DNA of 64,000 bases from Deltaproteobacteria bacterium. GTDB taxonomy: Bacteria > Acidobacteriota > Thermoanaerobaculia > Multivoradales > JAHZIX01. A model generated the notes under the pieces. That model saw only the letters and a program-made list of their open reading frames with translations. It searched no databases and had not been told where the DNA came from. The position numbers and the translations under genes are program-made. Below are positions 45,430 to 55,400 of this stretch, in pieces. The stretch lies in contig JAHZIX010000018.1 in the NCBI GenBank assembly GCA_022601195.1, forward strand, positions 124,001 through 188,000, read 5' to 3'. Position 1 is the stretch's first letter; every line of letters starts with the position of its first letter.

Positions 45430-46251
45430 TTACTGCTTCGGACACAGGAACCGAACCTCGAAATCGAGGCATCGAGACCCATCTTTCTGTTTGGCATTGA
45501 GGCAAAAACCTCCCTTCTCTGTCGTGCAGCTATAGTCGAGACCGGTTTCGTTCCAAGGAACCTTGGTGGAATGAGTTCGGCATTCCACCTTCTTGGGGTT
45601 GTCGCAGGCTTGGTTCAGGTCGAGAAAGTTAGGCAGAAGCTCGAAGTCGCCGTTGCCGCTCGGAAGGTCGCGGTTGAGCCAGGGGGACCACTCCCACTCC
45701 TCTTCCTCCGGGCAGGGTCCTGCCACGGTTCGGCAACGCGCACCTGGGATATCCACGAATAACTTCTGGTCCCAGGCGAAATAGCCGCCACCTTTGTCGC
45801 CGATGGGCATTCCGGGTACTTTGCAACCGGCATCGATGGCGCAAGTCTTGCGCTTCTTGTTGTAGTGCCCCCTCGGGCAGGTACAGCACCGGGAGCACCC
45901 AGCGAAGGGAGCGGGCCGGCCGTCGAAGTCCCAGGTGTTGTTGGGGTTGTCCCTTCTTCCAACCACACTGAAGCAACCGAGGGTGTCCACCTGGTCGAAG
46001 TCGGTGCCGATCCAGCTGCACAGCTTCTGGTGATCGGCGATGTCCCCAGCGCAACGTTTGGCGCAGGCTTCCGAACATCTGGCCTTCTTATTCGATTCCG
46101 TACCGCGGAACCAGGCGACCGGACCGTAGTCCTCGAGCACTGCCCCTTTCTTAGAACCAATCCAGCACTGGCAAGGCTTTTTCGCCTGGGCTGGGCTCGC
46201 CAAAGCGGTCCAAACCAATAAAAACACTAGAAACAGACAATTCCTTTTCAT
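45430..46251 (-). CDS. Exported WxxW-domain cysteine-rich protein, larger
   Basis: 273 aa with a signal peptide (CLFLVFLLVWTALASPAQA). The N-terminal ~160 residues are Cys-dense (CQCWIGSKKGA ... CSEACAKRCAGD ... CSRCCTCPRGHYNKKRKTC), suggesting a disulfide-rich domain of its own. The C-terminal ~85 residues are a WxxW domain: WSPWLNRDLPSGNGDFELL, CDNPKKVECRT, YSCTTEKGGFCLN, CLDFEVRFLCP. Homologous in that domain to the next gene. ATG 46251 has AGGAG 8 nt upstream. It is divergent from the ECF sigma factor gene. Confidence 0.82.
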   Translation of the reverse strand: MKRNCLFLVFLLVWTALASPAQAKKPCQCWIGSKKGAVLEDYGPVAWFRGTESNKKARCSEACAKRCAGDIADHQKLCSWIGTDFDQVDTLGCFSVVGRRDNPNNTWDFDGRPAPFAGCSRCCTCPRGHYNKKRKTCAIDAGCKVPGMPIGDKGGGYFAWDQKLFVDIPGARCRTVAGPCPEEEEWEWSPWLNRDLPSGNGDFELLPNFLDLNQACDNPKKVECRTHSTKVPWNETGLDYSCTTEKGGFCLNAKQKDGSRCLDFEVRFLCPKQ

Positions 46252-46434
46252 CCTGCAAGCTCCTCTCTACACGTCGTTGCGATGACTCCGAGCCCTTTTC
46301 GGGCTGCTTTCATGAGAGGAAACGGAAGATCTGGGAATCGGGGATCACGGAGTACAGAAACGGTCGGCGGCTTGAACCGCAACCAGAAGCACGTTAGTGT
46401 CTCCTTACCAAAGTCTTTTCAGGAATCTGCACCT
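46252..46434. promoter_or_regulatory. Divergent upstream region of WxxW operon and ECF sigma gene
   Basis: 183 bp. It must contain promoters for both directions, but I see no confident -35/-10 pair. ECF promoters usually carry AAC near -35, and I could not fix one. Confidence 0.35.
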
Positions 46435-47046
46435 ATGAAGCAACGGCCCAAGCAGGAGCCGGGGGATGGCTCACCGACTCGGGGAGAGGTTACGGCTCTC
46501 CTGGCGGATTTGCGCCGAGGGCGCCGTGAGGCGATGGACGAGCTGCTGCCGCTGATCTACCACGACCTGCGGTCCTTGGCCCGCCGCCAGTTGCGGGGGC
46601 AAAGGCCGGGGCACACCCTGAACACCACAGCCCTGGCTCACGAGGCTTTCCTCAAGCTCGCCGACGGCGGTGGAGAGGGTTGGCAGAACCGGACTCACTT
46701 CATGGCCGTCGCCGCCACTGCCATGCGCCACATTCTGGTGGACGCAGCTCGCCAACGGCTGGCCCAGAAACGGGGTGGCGGCGCCTTTCATGTGCCGTTG
46801 GATGAAGTGCAGGTACGAATCGACGCTCGAGCCCTAGAGGTCTTGGACTTGGACGCCGCCCTCGAAAAGCTCACCCTTTTAGACCCTCGCCAGGCCCGAG
46901 TGATCGAGCTTCATTTCTACGGCGGGATGACCTTCGAAGAAGTCGCGGAAGTCATGGAGATCTCGACCCCCACGGCGAAGAGAGATTGGCGCAAGGCCCG
47001 CGCCTTTCTTCACTTCACGCTGGCGCGTCGGAGCGACGCCGCGTGA
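46435..47046 (+). CDS. ECF-subfamily RNA polymerase sigma factor (TIGR02999-like)
   Basis: 203 aa from the ATG at 46435 (AGGA upstream); the open frame before it is not family-like. Region 2 is LLPLIYHDLRSLARRQLRGQRPGHTLNTTALAHEAFLKL, region 4 LDPRQARVIELHFYGGMTFEEVAEVMEISTPTAKRDWRKARAFL. The layout is that of the acidobacterial/planctomycete ECF group that has no anti-sigma gene but a linked Ser/Thr kinase. Its TGA overlaps the ATG of the kinase gene by one base (TGATG), so the two are translationally coupled. Confidence 0.94.
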   Translation: MKQRPKQEPGDGSPTRGEVTALLADLRRGRREAMDELLPLIYHDLRSLARRQLRGQRPGHTLNTTALAHEAFLKLADGGGEGWQNRTHFMAVAATAMRHILVDAARQRLAQKRGGGAFHVPLDEVQVRIDARALEVLDLDAALEKLTLLDPRQARVIELHFYGGMTFEEVAEVMEISTPTAKRDWRKARAFLHFTLARRSDAA

Positions 47047-50000
47047 TGGAGAGCGGTCGATGGAGCCGCGTCGGAGAGCTTCTGGCCCGCCTCTGGGATG
47101 CCGCCCCGGAGGAACGGGAGAATCTGCTTTCAACCAGCAGTGACGGCGACCCGGAGCTGCGCCACCAGCTCGAGTCCCTTCTAGCTGCGAGCGAAACCTC
47201 CGGCCTGCTGGACCGACCGGTGGGAGACCTTGCCGTGGATCTGCTAGCGGAAGGTGCGGCCGATGATTTGGTAGGAACGAGCCTTGGTCCCTTCGAGATC
47301 CGTCGCCAGCTGGGAGCCGGCGGCATGGGAGAAGTATTCGAGGCCCTGGACACGCGGTTGGGCCGCACCGTCGCGGTGAAACTCCTTCCCCCCTGGCTTC
47401 GCAGCCCTCAGGCCAAGGAACGCCTGATGCGAGAAGCCCGAGCGGTCTCTGCCTTGGACCACCCGAACATCTGTACTCTGCACGACATTGGCGAAAGCGA
47501 CGACGGTCGCCTGTATCTGGTGATGGGTTATTACGGCGGCGAGACCCTAGACCGAATCATCGCTCGGGGGCCACTATCTGTGGAACAAGCCCGGCGAATC
47601 GCCTGCCAGATCGCTCGCGGACTAGGCCGAGCCCACGAAGCGGGCATCGTCCACCGGGACATCAAACCCGCCAACGTCATCCTCACGGAGCAGGATGAAG
47701 CGAAAATTCTCGACTTCGGCATCGCCCGGGTCACCGGCGAAAGCGCCCTGACCGCCACCGGCGGCCGACCGGGCACCCCCGCCTACATGTCGCCGGAGCA
47801 AGCCACCGGCAGCGAAGTGGGTGCACAGTCGGATTTGTGGTCGCTGGGAGTCGTTCTCTACGAGATGCTCACCGGCCGCCGGCCCTTTCGGGGAAGTGAC
47901 CCCCAAGCGGTGATCCACGGCATCTTGAACCGCACCCCAACCGACCTCAAAGAGCTGCGCCCGGAAATCACCACAGACCTGGAAGACGCCGTCGACCGAG
48001 CCTTGATCAAGGATCCGAAGGAGCGGTTCTCCTCCGCGGGAGAGTTTCTGAAGACCTTGGGTGAAGATCCCTTGCCGACTTCTCACCCTGGCTCCGGAAT
48101 GCGCTCCTGGCCCTGGATAGCTGCGGCGGGCGCCTTGCTGGTCATACTCTGGCTCGGTAGCCAATGGTCGCCGAGCCGCGAGCCAACTCCTGCCCCTAAA
48201 CCGCGAGCTGAGGCGGCGGGTGACTTCATCGACGAGGTTCCCCTAATCGCCGTGATGCCCTTTGTGAACCGCTCCGGCCAAGAGGAGTTGGATTGGTACG
48301 GGCCGAGTCTGGCTCAGCTGGTGGCGGATGCCCTCGCTCCGTCTCGCCATCTCCGGGTCGCCTCCCCGCGGCGAACCCAAGCCTTGTCGAAGCAACCAGC
48401 AGGAAACCTAGAAGCAGCTGCCCTCGCTGACGGCATCGGCTTCGTGCTCACCGGAGAGCTACTCCCTTCCCCCGAGGGCTTCCAACTGGCCGCACGAGTC
48501 AGCTCTACCCAGGAGCAACAGCAAGTGGTATCCCATCGGACGGATGCGGCAGAGCCCCGTGAGCTACTGGCAGCGGCGGATGAAGTGGCTCTGGCAGCCC
48601 GCCGCGCCCTCGGGGCTCCACCGGAAGAGTCCATCGACGTATTCGCGGCCGACTTCGCGAGTGACCACCCGGAAGCCTACGAGTTTTATGTCGAAGGTCT
48701 GCGGGCTTACTCCGACTACCGCTACCAGGAGGCGGAAGCCGCCTTTACCCAGGCCTTGGCCATCGCCCCCAACTTCACGATGGCCCTCTACCGCCTGGCC
48801 TATATGCGGGCAGCCATGGGCCGGACTGAAGAAGCCCGAGCTGGAATAGCCTTAGCGGCGGCCAAAACCCAGCGCCTTCCAGACCGGGACCAGCGCTACG
48901 TGCGGGCAGCTGCCGCGTATATCGACCGACGCGTTGAAGACGCCATCACTGCTTACCGGGAGATCATCGAGCACTATCCCTACGAAACTGAAGCACGAAG
49001 TCAGCTGGTCGTCCTGCTCCACTCCCAAGGCCACCAGGAAGAGCCGCTGGAGCTCCTCGAGACCTTGAGCCGCCTGGCTCCTGAAGATCCGGCGGTGTGG
49101 AATATGTCCGGCCAAATTCGCTTTAGCCTCGGTCAGTATCAGCAGGCGATGCTCGATCTGCGTCGCTATGCCTCCTTGGCTCCGGAGAGCGCCAACGCCC
49201 ACGACACGCTGGGCAACGCTTACCGTGCCCAAGGGGAGCTCGCCCTGGCTGCTGGCGAGTACCGCCAGGCCCTCGAGTTGGACCCAGCCTTCGGCAGCGC
49301 CCAGGTGGACCTCGCTATCGTGGATTTTCTTCAGGGGCGCCGAGGCGAAGCTGAAGGGAGATTGACCGCTCTTGCCCGAGACCCAAAGGCCTCACCCAGG
49401 CACCGCATCCGTGCCGCCTTCGAGCTGGCAGCCGTGTTGCGATCCGCGGGCCGCTTCACGGCTTCAAAGGAAATCCTGGAAGAGTTGGAACCAGAGATCA
49501 GGGCGGAATCCGTTCGGGAAGCCTGGGCCCTTTCGGTACGGGGTAGCTCCGAGATGGAATTAGATCGTCCGACCAGCGCGCGACGTCTGCTGGAACGCGC
49601 TGTGGCTCGCTCCCCCTCCCCGGTGGCCACTCGTTACCTCTACGCTCGGGGTCTGCTCGAGCTAAAGGAGCAGCGCTGGGCGGAGCTGAAACACACCATT
49701 GACGAGATCCAGCGAGGTGCCCTTCCTGCGGATGACCCCAACCGCGGCGCCGAAGAAAAAGCGGCTGCGGATCTCCGAGGGTTGCAGGCCCTGGCGGAAG
49801 GGAGAGCCGCTGCAGCCATAGAAGATCTCGAGTTGGCCGTGGCCTTGGATGGGTACTCCTATCGCATCTACCGCCTCGACCTGGCCAGCGCCTATCTCGC
49901 TGCCGGTCACCTTCCTCAAGCTCTGGCTGCCGGCCGCCAGGCTCTCGAGCAGCAGCCCTTGGCCGAACCCCGCCTCGACTTCGAGTTGGACCGTGGCCGG

Positions 50001-50159
50001 GCTCAGCTGCTCCTCGCCCAGGTCCACGAAGCCATGGGAGACCGGGAACAGGCCGCCCTCCACGCCAAGGCCTTTGTCGCTCTTTGGGCTGACGCCGATG
50101 CAGGTCTATCAGATCTCGTCGAGGCAAACCGACTGGCGACCCTCCGTAGTCTCCCGTAG
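47046..50159 (+). CDS. Membrane Ser/Thr kinase with TPR sensor, partner of the ECF sigma factor
   Basis: 1037 aa from the ATG at 47046; GTG 47043 is an alternative. After ~80 residues comes a PknB-type kinase: GAGGMGEVFEA (~89-99), VAVKLL, HRDIKPAN (~202), DFGIAR and GTPAYMSPEQ. A TM helix is near 355-373 (WIAAAGALLVILWLGSQW). Outside the membrane there is a TolB/FlgO-like segment (VPLIAVMPFVNRSGQEELDWYG ... GIGFVLTGELL) and then a TPR array to the end (for example ANAHDTLGNAYRAQGELALAAGEYRQALELDPAF). In related kinase-linked ECF systems phosphorylation activates the sigma factor; that is likely here. Confidence 0.95.
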   Translation: MESGRWSRVGELLARLWDAAPEERENLLSTSSDGDPELRHQLESLLAASETSGLLDRPVGDLAVDLLAEGAADDLVGTSLGPFEIRRQLGAGGMGEVFEALDTRLGRTVAVKLLPPWLRSPQAKERLMREARAVSALDHPNICTLHDIGESDDGRLYLVMGYYGGETLDRIIARGPLSVEQARRIACQIARGLGRAHEAGIVHRDIKPANVILTEQDEAKILDFGIARVTGESALTATGGRPGTPAYMSPEQATGSEVGAQSDLWSLGVVLYEMLTGRRPFRGSDPQAVIHGILNRTPTDLKELRPEITTDLEDAVDRALIKDPKERFSSAGEFLKTLGEDPLPTSHPGSGMRSWPWIAAAGALLVILWLGSQWSPSREPTPAPKPRAEAAGDFIDEVPLIAVMPFVNRSGQEELDWYGPSLAQLVADALAPSRHLRVASPRRTQALSKQPAGNLEAAALADGIGFVLTGELLPSPEGFQLAARVSSTQEQQQVVSHRTDAAEPRELLAAADEVALAARRALGAPPEESIDVFAADFASDHPEAYEFYVEGLRAYSDYRYQEAEAAFTQALAIAPNFTMALYRLAYMRAAMGRTEEARAGIALAAAKTQRLPDRDQRYVRAAAAYIDRRVEDAITAYREIIEHYPYETEARSQLVVLLHSQGHQEEPLELLETLSRLAPEDPAVWNMSGQIRFSLGQYQQAMLDLRRYASLAPESANAHDTLGNAYRAQGELALAAGEYRQALELDPAFGSAQVDLAIVDFLQGRRGEAEGRLTALARDPKASPRHRIRAAFELAAVLRSAGRFTASKEILEELEPEIRAESVREAWALSVRGSSEMELDRPTSARRLLERAVARSPSPVATRYLYARGLLELKEQRWAELKHTIDEIQRGALPADDPNRGAEEKAAADLRGLQALAEGRAAAAIEDLELAVALDGYSYRIYRLDLASAYLAAGHLPQALAAGRQALEQQPLAEPRLDFELDRGRAQLLLAQVHEAMGDREQAALHAKAFVALWADADAGLSDLVEANRLATLRSLP

Positions 50160-50167
50160 TCCTGCCG

Positions 50168-51448
50168 TTAGCGCGGCACTGGAGTGAGCTCTCCAGCAAA
50201 AAGATTGCCTCCGTCCGGACAAATAACTTCCTTATCGCCACTGAAATCGAAAGGTAGACTCCCCACTGAGACAATTCTGACCCGGTAGATTGCCTCCTGG
50301 GAGAGCACCCGCAGTCCTGCTGCCACAGCATCCTTGCGGCTCACCACGCCATCTCCGTCGAGATCTTGCAATCTAGCCGGAGCCGTGCCGTGGACAAGGA
50401 AAGCGCGCAATGTCACTACCTCCGCGGGCCTCCTCAAGCCGATCCCAAGAAAGTGCTGTTCACATCGCAGCGGCCCTCCATCCACTCGTAACAACACATT
50501 ACCGGTCCGCGGCAGAAACCTAGTGCCCTTCCGGGCCGAAGCCCTGCCACCCAAGTTCCGCAGCGAATGGGGCAGTGGCTCTCTTCGAGCTCCGCCGTTC
50601 TTCCTGAGCTCGATGGCCTCCCTGGTCAACTCACAGGGCTTAGAAAGCCTGCAATCCGCCAACACCACCGGGGAGAACAAGCGAGGAGGCACATTCATGT
50701 GGGCCATGAGCGTGGTTTGACCCTGAGCATCTTTCAGCTGGTACGAAATGCTCTGGAAAAAACCAGCCAGATTGCGGGCGCGCAATGGCTTGGGCCGGTT
50801 GAATCTCTTTCCCGTGACCACTCCCGGACCACCATCAGCAATCAACACCAACCCCGGCAACCGGCGATTGTGGCCATAGCCGTAGCCGTCTCCCTTCGAG
50901 CCCACCGGTGGCCCAATGGGAGCGAGTTCCTGGCTGCGGGACTCTTCACTAAAGACAAACACTTGCGGCCGTGCTCCATGGACGCCTTTTTGCGGCACAG
51001 TCAACCCCGGACGAAAGACGACGACCGGCGGTGGGTGAAACGGCCCGACCCTTAGAACACTAGTATTCGAACCATCGGAGCCTTCTCCGACGGTTACCGC
51101 GCCGGTATGCTTCTGCGGGTGTCCCATGAACGCCTCTCCTCGCTTCTCGAGTGAAGGAAGAGAGGACACGCCGAGGGGGCCAAAGCCCTTGAGCTTCTCT
51201 TTGTCGAGCCTCAATTCCAACGTCAGTGGCCAACCACTAACTGGTTGAATGGCAGGCTCCTTGGGGCCGGAATTGAGAAAATGAATCTCGACGACTTCCT
51301 TGGCTCTTTTCGGGTCGCGAGCTTGCCCCTCCGGGGACACCCAGACCGCCGCCAAAGCGATCAGAATCAAACTCCCTCGTACCAATTGCCTCCGCTTCTC
51401 CCCTGTCCCCTGCGGCCTCACCTTGCTGCAGTATTTCTTGCTAAACAT
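50168..51448 (-). CDS. Exported protein with EF-hand/dockerin-like motif, function unknown
   Basis: 426 aa. Basic start, then a hydrophobic signal (GSLILIALAAVWVSPEGQA, residues ~26-43). Near residues 370-382 the sequence DLDGDGVVSRKDA is an EF-hand/dockerin-type Ca-binding loop in DxDxDG form, followed by FDFSGDKEVICPDGGNL near the C-terminus. The middle is rich in Pro, Gly and basic residues with two Cys pairs (CRLSKPC, CEQHF). No enzymatic family recognised. It converges with the kinase gene with an 8-bp gap. Confidence 0.75.
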   Translation of the reverse strand: MFSKKYCSKVRPQGTGEKRRQLVRGSLILIALAAVWVSPEGQARDPKRAKEVVEIHFLNSGPKEPAIQPVSGWPLTLELRLDKEKLKGFGPLGVSSLPSLEKRGEAFMGHPQKHTGAVTVGEGSDGSNTSVLRVGPFHPPPVVVFRPGLTVPQKGVHGARPQVFVFSEESRSQELAPIGPPVGSKGDGYGYGHNRRLPGLVLIADGGPGVVTGKRFNRPKPLRARNLAGFFQSISYQLKDAQGQTTLMAHMNVPPRLFSPVVLADCRLSKPCELTREAIELRKNGGARREPLPHSLRNLGGRASARKGTRFLPRTGNVLLRVDGGPLRCEQHFLGIGLRRPAEVVTLRAFLVHGTAPARLQDLDGDGVVSRKDAVAAGLRVLSQEAIYRVRIVSVGSLPFDFSGDKEVICPDGGNLFAGELTPVPR

Positions 51449-51723
51449 CTCTGCTTCCTCCCAAGCTCCGAAGACTCCCTCAGAGCGGTTCCGGTAGTTG
51501 CTGTGGCGACCGAGGCCTTTTTAAGGATCCGCGGCCAATCTATTAGCAGAAACGGAGAAACGGCTTGGGGAGGATCAGGTGGGAGAAAAGTCTGAGAAGG
51601 CTGTTCAAGAAACTTGAAGGGCACAGTCGGGCAGGAATGGGGGAAGTCGGGCCTCAATCCAGAACCGCTCCGTCGCTAAGGTCGCTCCCGGGGTATCTTA
51701 TTTTCTCGATCCGGTGGCAGGGT

Positions 51724-51753
51724 GGACCGGAGCAGACCGGAGCAGACCGGAGC
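51724..51753. repeat. 10-bp tandem repeat, three copies
   Basis: GACCGGAGCA occurs three times head to tail, the last diverging at its end (GACCGGAGCG). Likely replication slippage. Confidence 0.75.
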
Positions 51754-51904
51754 GAGAACATCTAAAATCCCCGAGACAGGCACCCTCGGGGCCCTCTTGG
51801 AGCCGGGTTCAACAGATCTCCCTGTTCCCCTTCCCGACCAAACCGAGCTGTAGATCAAGAATCTCCTCCAAGCCCCAGCTAGGAGCGAATGCAAAGTGAA
51901 ACAA

Positions 51905-52375
51905 CCCTTCACAGGTCACGGGGACACCACTTGCCGGAAAAACTAGTTCTGACACCTCCGATGGAAGCGACTGGCAAAGTCAAACTGTCCTTCACGCGTC
52001 CGTTGGAGGGGCTTTGCAAAGTCAAAATCCCTCTACAGGACCGGTGGAAGCGACTGGCAACTGGAGACGCCCCTTCACCGGTCGCGGGACGACCACTTCG
52101 CAGTAAAACGACCCTTCACAGGTCACGGGGACACCACTTGCCGGAAGAACGACCCTGACACCTCCAATGGAAGCGACTGGCAAAGTCAAACTCCCCTTCA
52201 CAGGGCCGTTGAAGGCCATTTGCAAAATCAAACTACCCTTTGCACATCCGGTGAAGGCGACTTGCAACTGGAGATCCTCCTTCACTGGCCCCGGGGCGAC
52301 CACTTCGCAGAGAGGCTGCCCGTCCTTCATCGCTTAAAGACAAGCTGCAAACAGAAACTCCCTTTCACCGAGCTT
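51905..52375. repeat. 41/42-bp minisatellite with a five-unit higher-order repeat
   Basis: Units begin near 51905, 51947, 51988, 52029, 52071, 52112, 52153, 52194, 52236 and 52278, with two decayed units after that. The typical start is CCCTTCACAGG, and in most units TTGCAAAGTCAAACT or a variant follows. Units 1-5 correspond one-to-one with units 6-10 (unit 1 nearly equals 6, 2 nearly equals 7, 5 resembles 10), so a block of about 207 bp was itself duplicated. In many units CTTCAC and GTGAAG-like arms can pair. Period 41 is not a multiple of 3, which argues against a coding repeat, though the minus strand stays open for 103 codons. Confidence 0.8.
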
Positions 52376-52476
52376 TCGAAGCCGAGGGGGGAGTGACGAG
52401 ACCAAAGGGTGGCAAGGAAAACTAGCCTTCCTGTGGCCGATGGGAACCCTCTCCCACCGGCCAGCAGCAGGAAACT

Positions 52477-55400
52477 CTACTGGTTCGTAACCAGCATCAG
52501 ATAGACATCGAAATTCGGCGAAGGATCTGCCCGGAGGGTCGGCAGGTTGATCAATGAACCGTCGTAAGTACCACTGGAGACCGGGGTGACTCCCGTGAAG
52601 GCGCCGGGATCCCGGGAAAGGTCCAGGACGTTGTAGATGACGTAGGGATCTCCTGGAGTCAGAACGCCGGAGACATCCACGTCAAAGGACGTTGCCAAAT
52701 CCCAGTTGAGGGCGACGATCGTCGCTCGGCCGTACTCATATTGGTTTGGTTTGACCGTGACTTCGAGTCCCGTCGGTGGGGCGAAGGTGTAGGAGCTAGT
52801 CGTCTCCATCTGCCAATGGTCTTGCCAGTCGGAGAAAGCCTGAGAGCTTCGACCGAAGGTGATCTGTTGAAAGGCATTGTTGGCGTCGATGTAGTTCACG
52901 ACAAAGGCCGTGTTCTGATAGCTATTCCCATCGAAAAAATGATTCGGAGGATTGGCGGTGGTGTCCGGAGAGCGCAACTCGACGACGGAGTTGTGCTCGA
53001 CCAGATCTCCCACTTGGAACATCCGGTTGTTCGTCATCTCCAGATCCTGCATTTGCAACGGCACGATCTGCGCATCGATCACCGTATTGCCGGAGATCTC
53101 AGCATCCACTCCCTGGCGAGGCGCAATGCTCGCGCTATGACAGATATTGTCTCGAATCAGGACGCCGTTGGGGCCTCCCAGGCCGCCGCGATAGAGAATG
53201 GAGCTGCCCCACCTCGGGGCCAAGACGGGATCCTCCTCGTGGCCCCCGTAACTGCCACGGAAAAGCACATTACCGATGGTATGAACGTCGTTCAACTGGG
53301 TCCCTTCTGAGCCAAAGACATGCACGAGGGTGAAGTAGGAGTCAAAGATGATGTTCTCGACTGCCTCGACGGGGTCGCTCGTCGGGTTTTGAATGTAGAG
53401 GCCGTGTCCCGACAGACCATCGCTGTTGAGTCTCCCGTTGTGATAAATCACATTGCCGTAGATCTCTGCCCCTCTCCCCACCGAGTTACTCGAGTAGTTG
53501 TCATGAATCACACAGTTGATGAAGCGGTTTCCAATGGCGCCGTTGTCGAGCCCAGCATAGTGCGGAGTCACCGCATTGTTCTCGACCCGGGTATTAGATG
53601 AGGGAGGACGTGGCATGGTCGTGGTCGACTCCAGATTCATCAACGTGACGTAATCCCCGAGAACAAAGATGCCGTGATTGAGAATGGGATAGGGCGGAGC
53701 CAAATGGATGGGCCGAATCGTGATCGGGGCCGTAGCCGTCCCCGCAGCCTCGATGGCGAAACCCCAACGTCCTCCTCGAGACGAGGTGTACAAGCCGTCG
53801 TGGAGGAAGAGCGTGTCCCCCGGCAGCAGCGGGCTCTGTCCGTTGGTTGCTGTGTCGAGGTCCACCGGATCGAGGAGAGAGCCTCGGGCTGAGGGAAGAC
53901 CGTCGGGAGAGGCATACACGAACGGCGGCCGAGGCGGCGTTGTAAAGGCTAGCGGCAGTGCTTCCGTCAAATTCCCTGAAGGGTCGACGGCCCACACGAG
54001 CAATTCATGATCGGTTGCGAAGTCCAACTCGGAAACCGGCAACGAGAAACTGGTGCCTAAAGGAGTCAAACCCTGGGACCATACGGTGCCCCCCAAGGAT
54101 TCCCGCACTTCCACAAAAAGCCTTACGGGCTCGTCCGCCGAAACGTTGATGGTCCCCTCCACTCCAGTCAATGGAAAGGCCTCGAGGTTCAAAACCTCCA
54201 ACTGAGAGAGAACCGGAGGAGTCGTATCAGTCCCTCCCGGTGGGGGCCCTGCAGAAAAGATCTCCTCTACTTTGGAGAGCCTCAAGGGGCGGTCATAGAT
54301 GCGCACTTCGTCCATCTGTCCGACGAAACCGGACCCCAACTGAATAGCCCCAGCCAAGGGTTGATTGGCAGAGCCACCCGGTCCATCGAGACGAAGAGCT
54401 CCGTCCACAAAGAGCCGGGTACGGTGGGGTTCGAAAGAGACGACGGCGTGGTGCCATGCGCCCACGTAGTTCACCGCGTCGGTCAGAAAGAGAGGAAGGC
54501 TCGGATTGTCGTTGTTCCGCTGAGAGTAGATGCGCAGGAAGCCGGTGTTCTCCAAGAGCCGCAGACTCCAGCTGCCGTTGCCACCGCCGACCATCTCCCG
54601 CAACAGAATTCGATCGAAGGAAGTCTGAGCATTCGCCTGGAACCACAGACTGTAGGCTCCGAAGCCGGTGCGCCCCACAAAGGACTGTTCGAAACGGATA
54701 GCTGGAGTGGCAAGACCCGCCGGATCATCCAGACTCAATCCACCGTCAAATACTCCAGGCTGCCAAGAGTGGGCTCCTGGGATTTCCGCCGGCGGTAGTG
54801 TTCCGGCAACATCGAATACGAGATCACCGCTGCCTTCGTTGAGGGGAGCGTGGAAGACTAGGTTGCAGTCGTAGTAAAGGTCTTCGACTTCAGAGACATC
54901 CAATGGGCGATCGAAGACTCGGATCTCGTCGAGAACTCCCTCCATATCCTCTCCGATGCGGAGAATTCCCAGAGGAGACTGGGAAGAACTGCCCCCAGGA
55001 CCAACCGCTGCGAGGGCTCCATTGACGAAGATTTCTGTAGATCGAGGATCAAAGGAGACCGCCAGATGGATCCATCCGCCCCATCCCTGAACCTCGGCGC
55101 GCACGAAGAGAGGAGAGGTCGGATCCTCCTGCCCTGCCTGGAAATAGACCTCAGGCCAACCGGTGTATTCGTTCAGCCGGAGATTCCAGCTCGAGTTCCC
55201 GGGCCCGACCAACTCCTCGATCAAGGAGCCTCGCCACGGCGAAGCATCCTCCAGGTTCACCCAGAGCGAATAGGCTCCCTGCCCTGAATTCGCGATCAAG
55301 CTCGCCGGCACGTCGATGGACTCGCTACCGGAGACCACCAAGGCATCTCCGGTCATCCCTTCCGCCCAAGCCGGGGAACCCGTGATGTTCAAGGCACTAA

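Larger units (their letters stand above)
51449..52476. other. Long non-coding interval with tandem repeats
   Basis: About 1 kb without a credible gene. It holds a 10-bp tandem repeat (GACCGGAGCA, three copies, 51724-51753) and the 41-bp minisatellite at 51905-52375. The first 270 bp presumably contain the promoter of the exported protein gene that ends at 50168. Confidence 0.7.

Noticed and set aside
51905..52375. Possible CRISPR array
   Set aside because: Period is 41-42 bp over the whole unit with no split into constant repeats and unique spacers; all of each unit is related to the others. No cas genes nearby.
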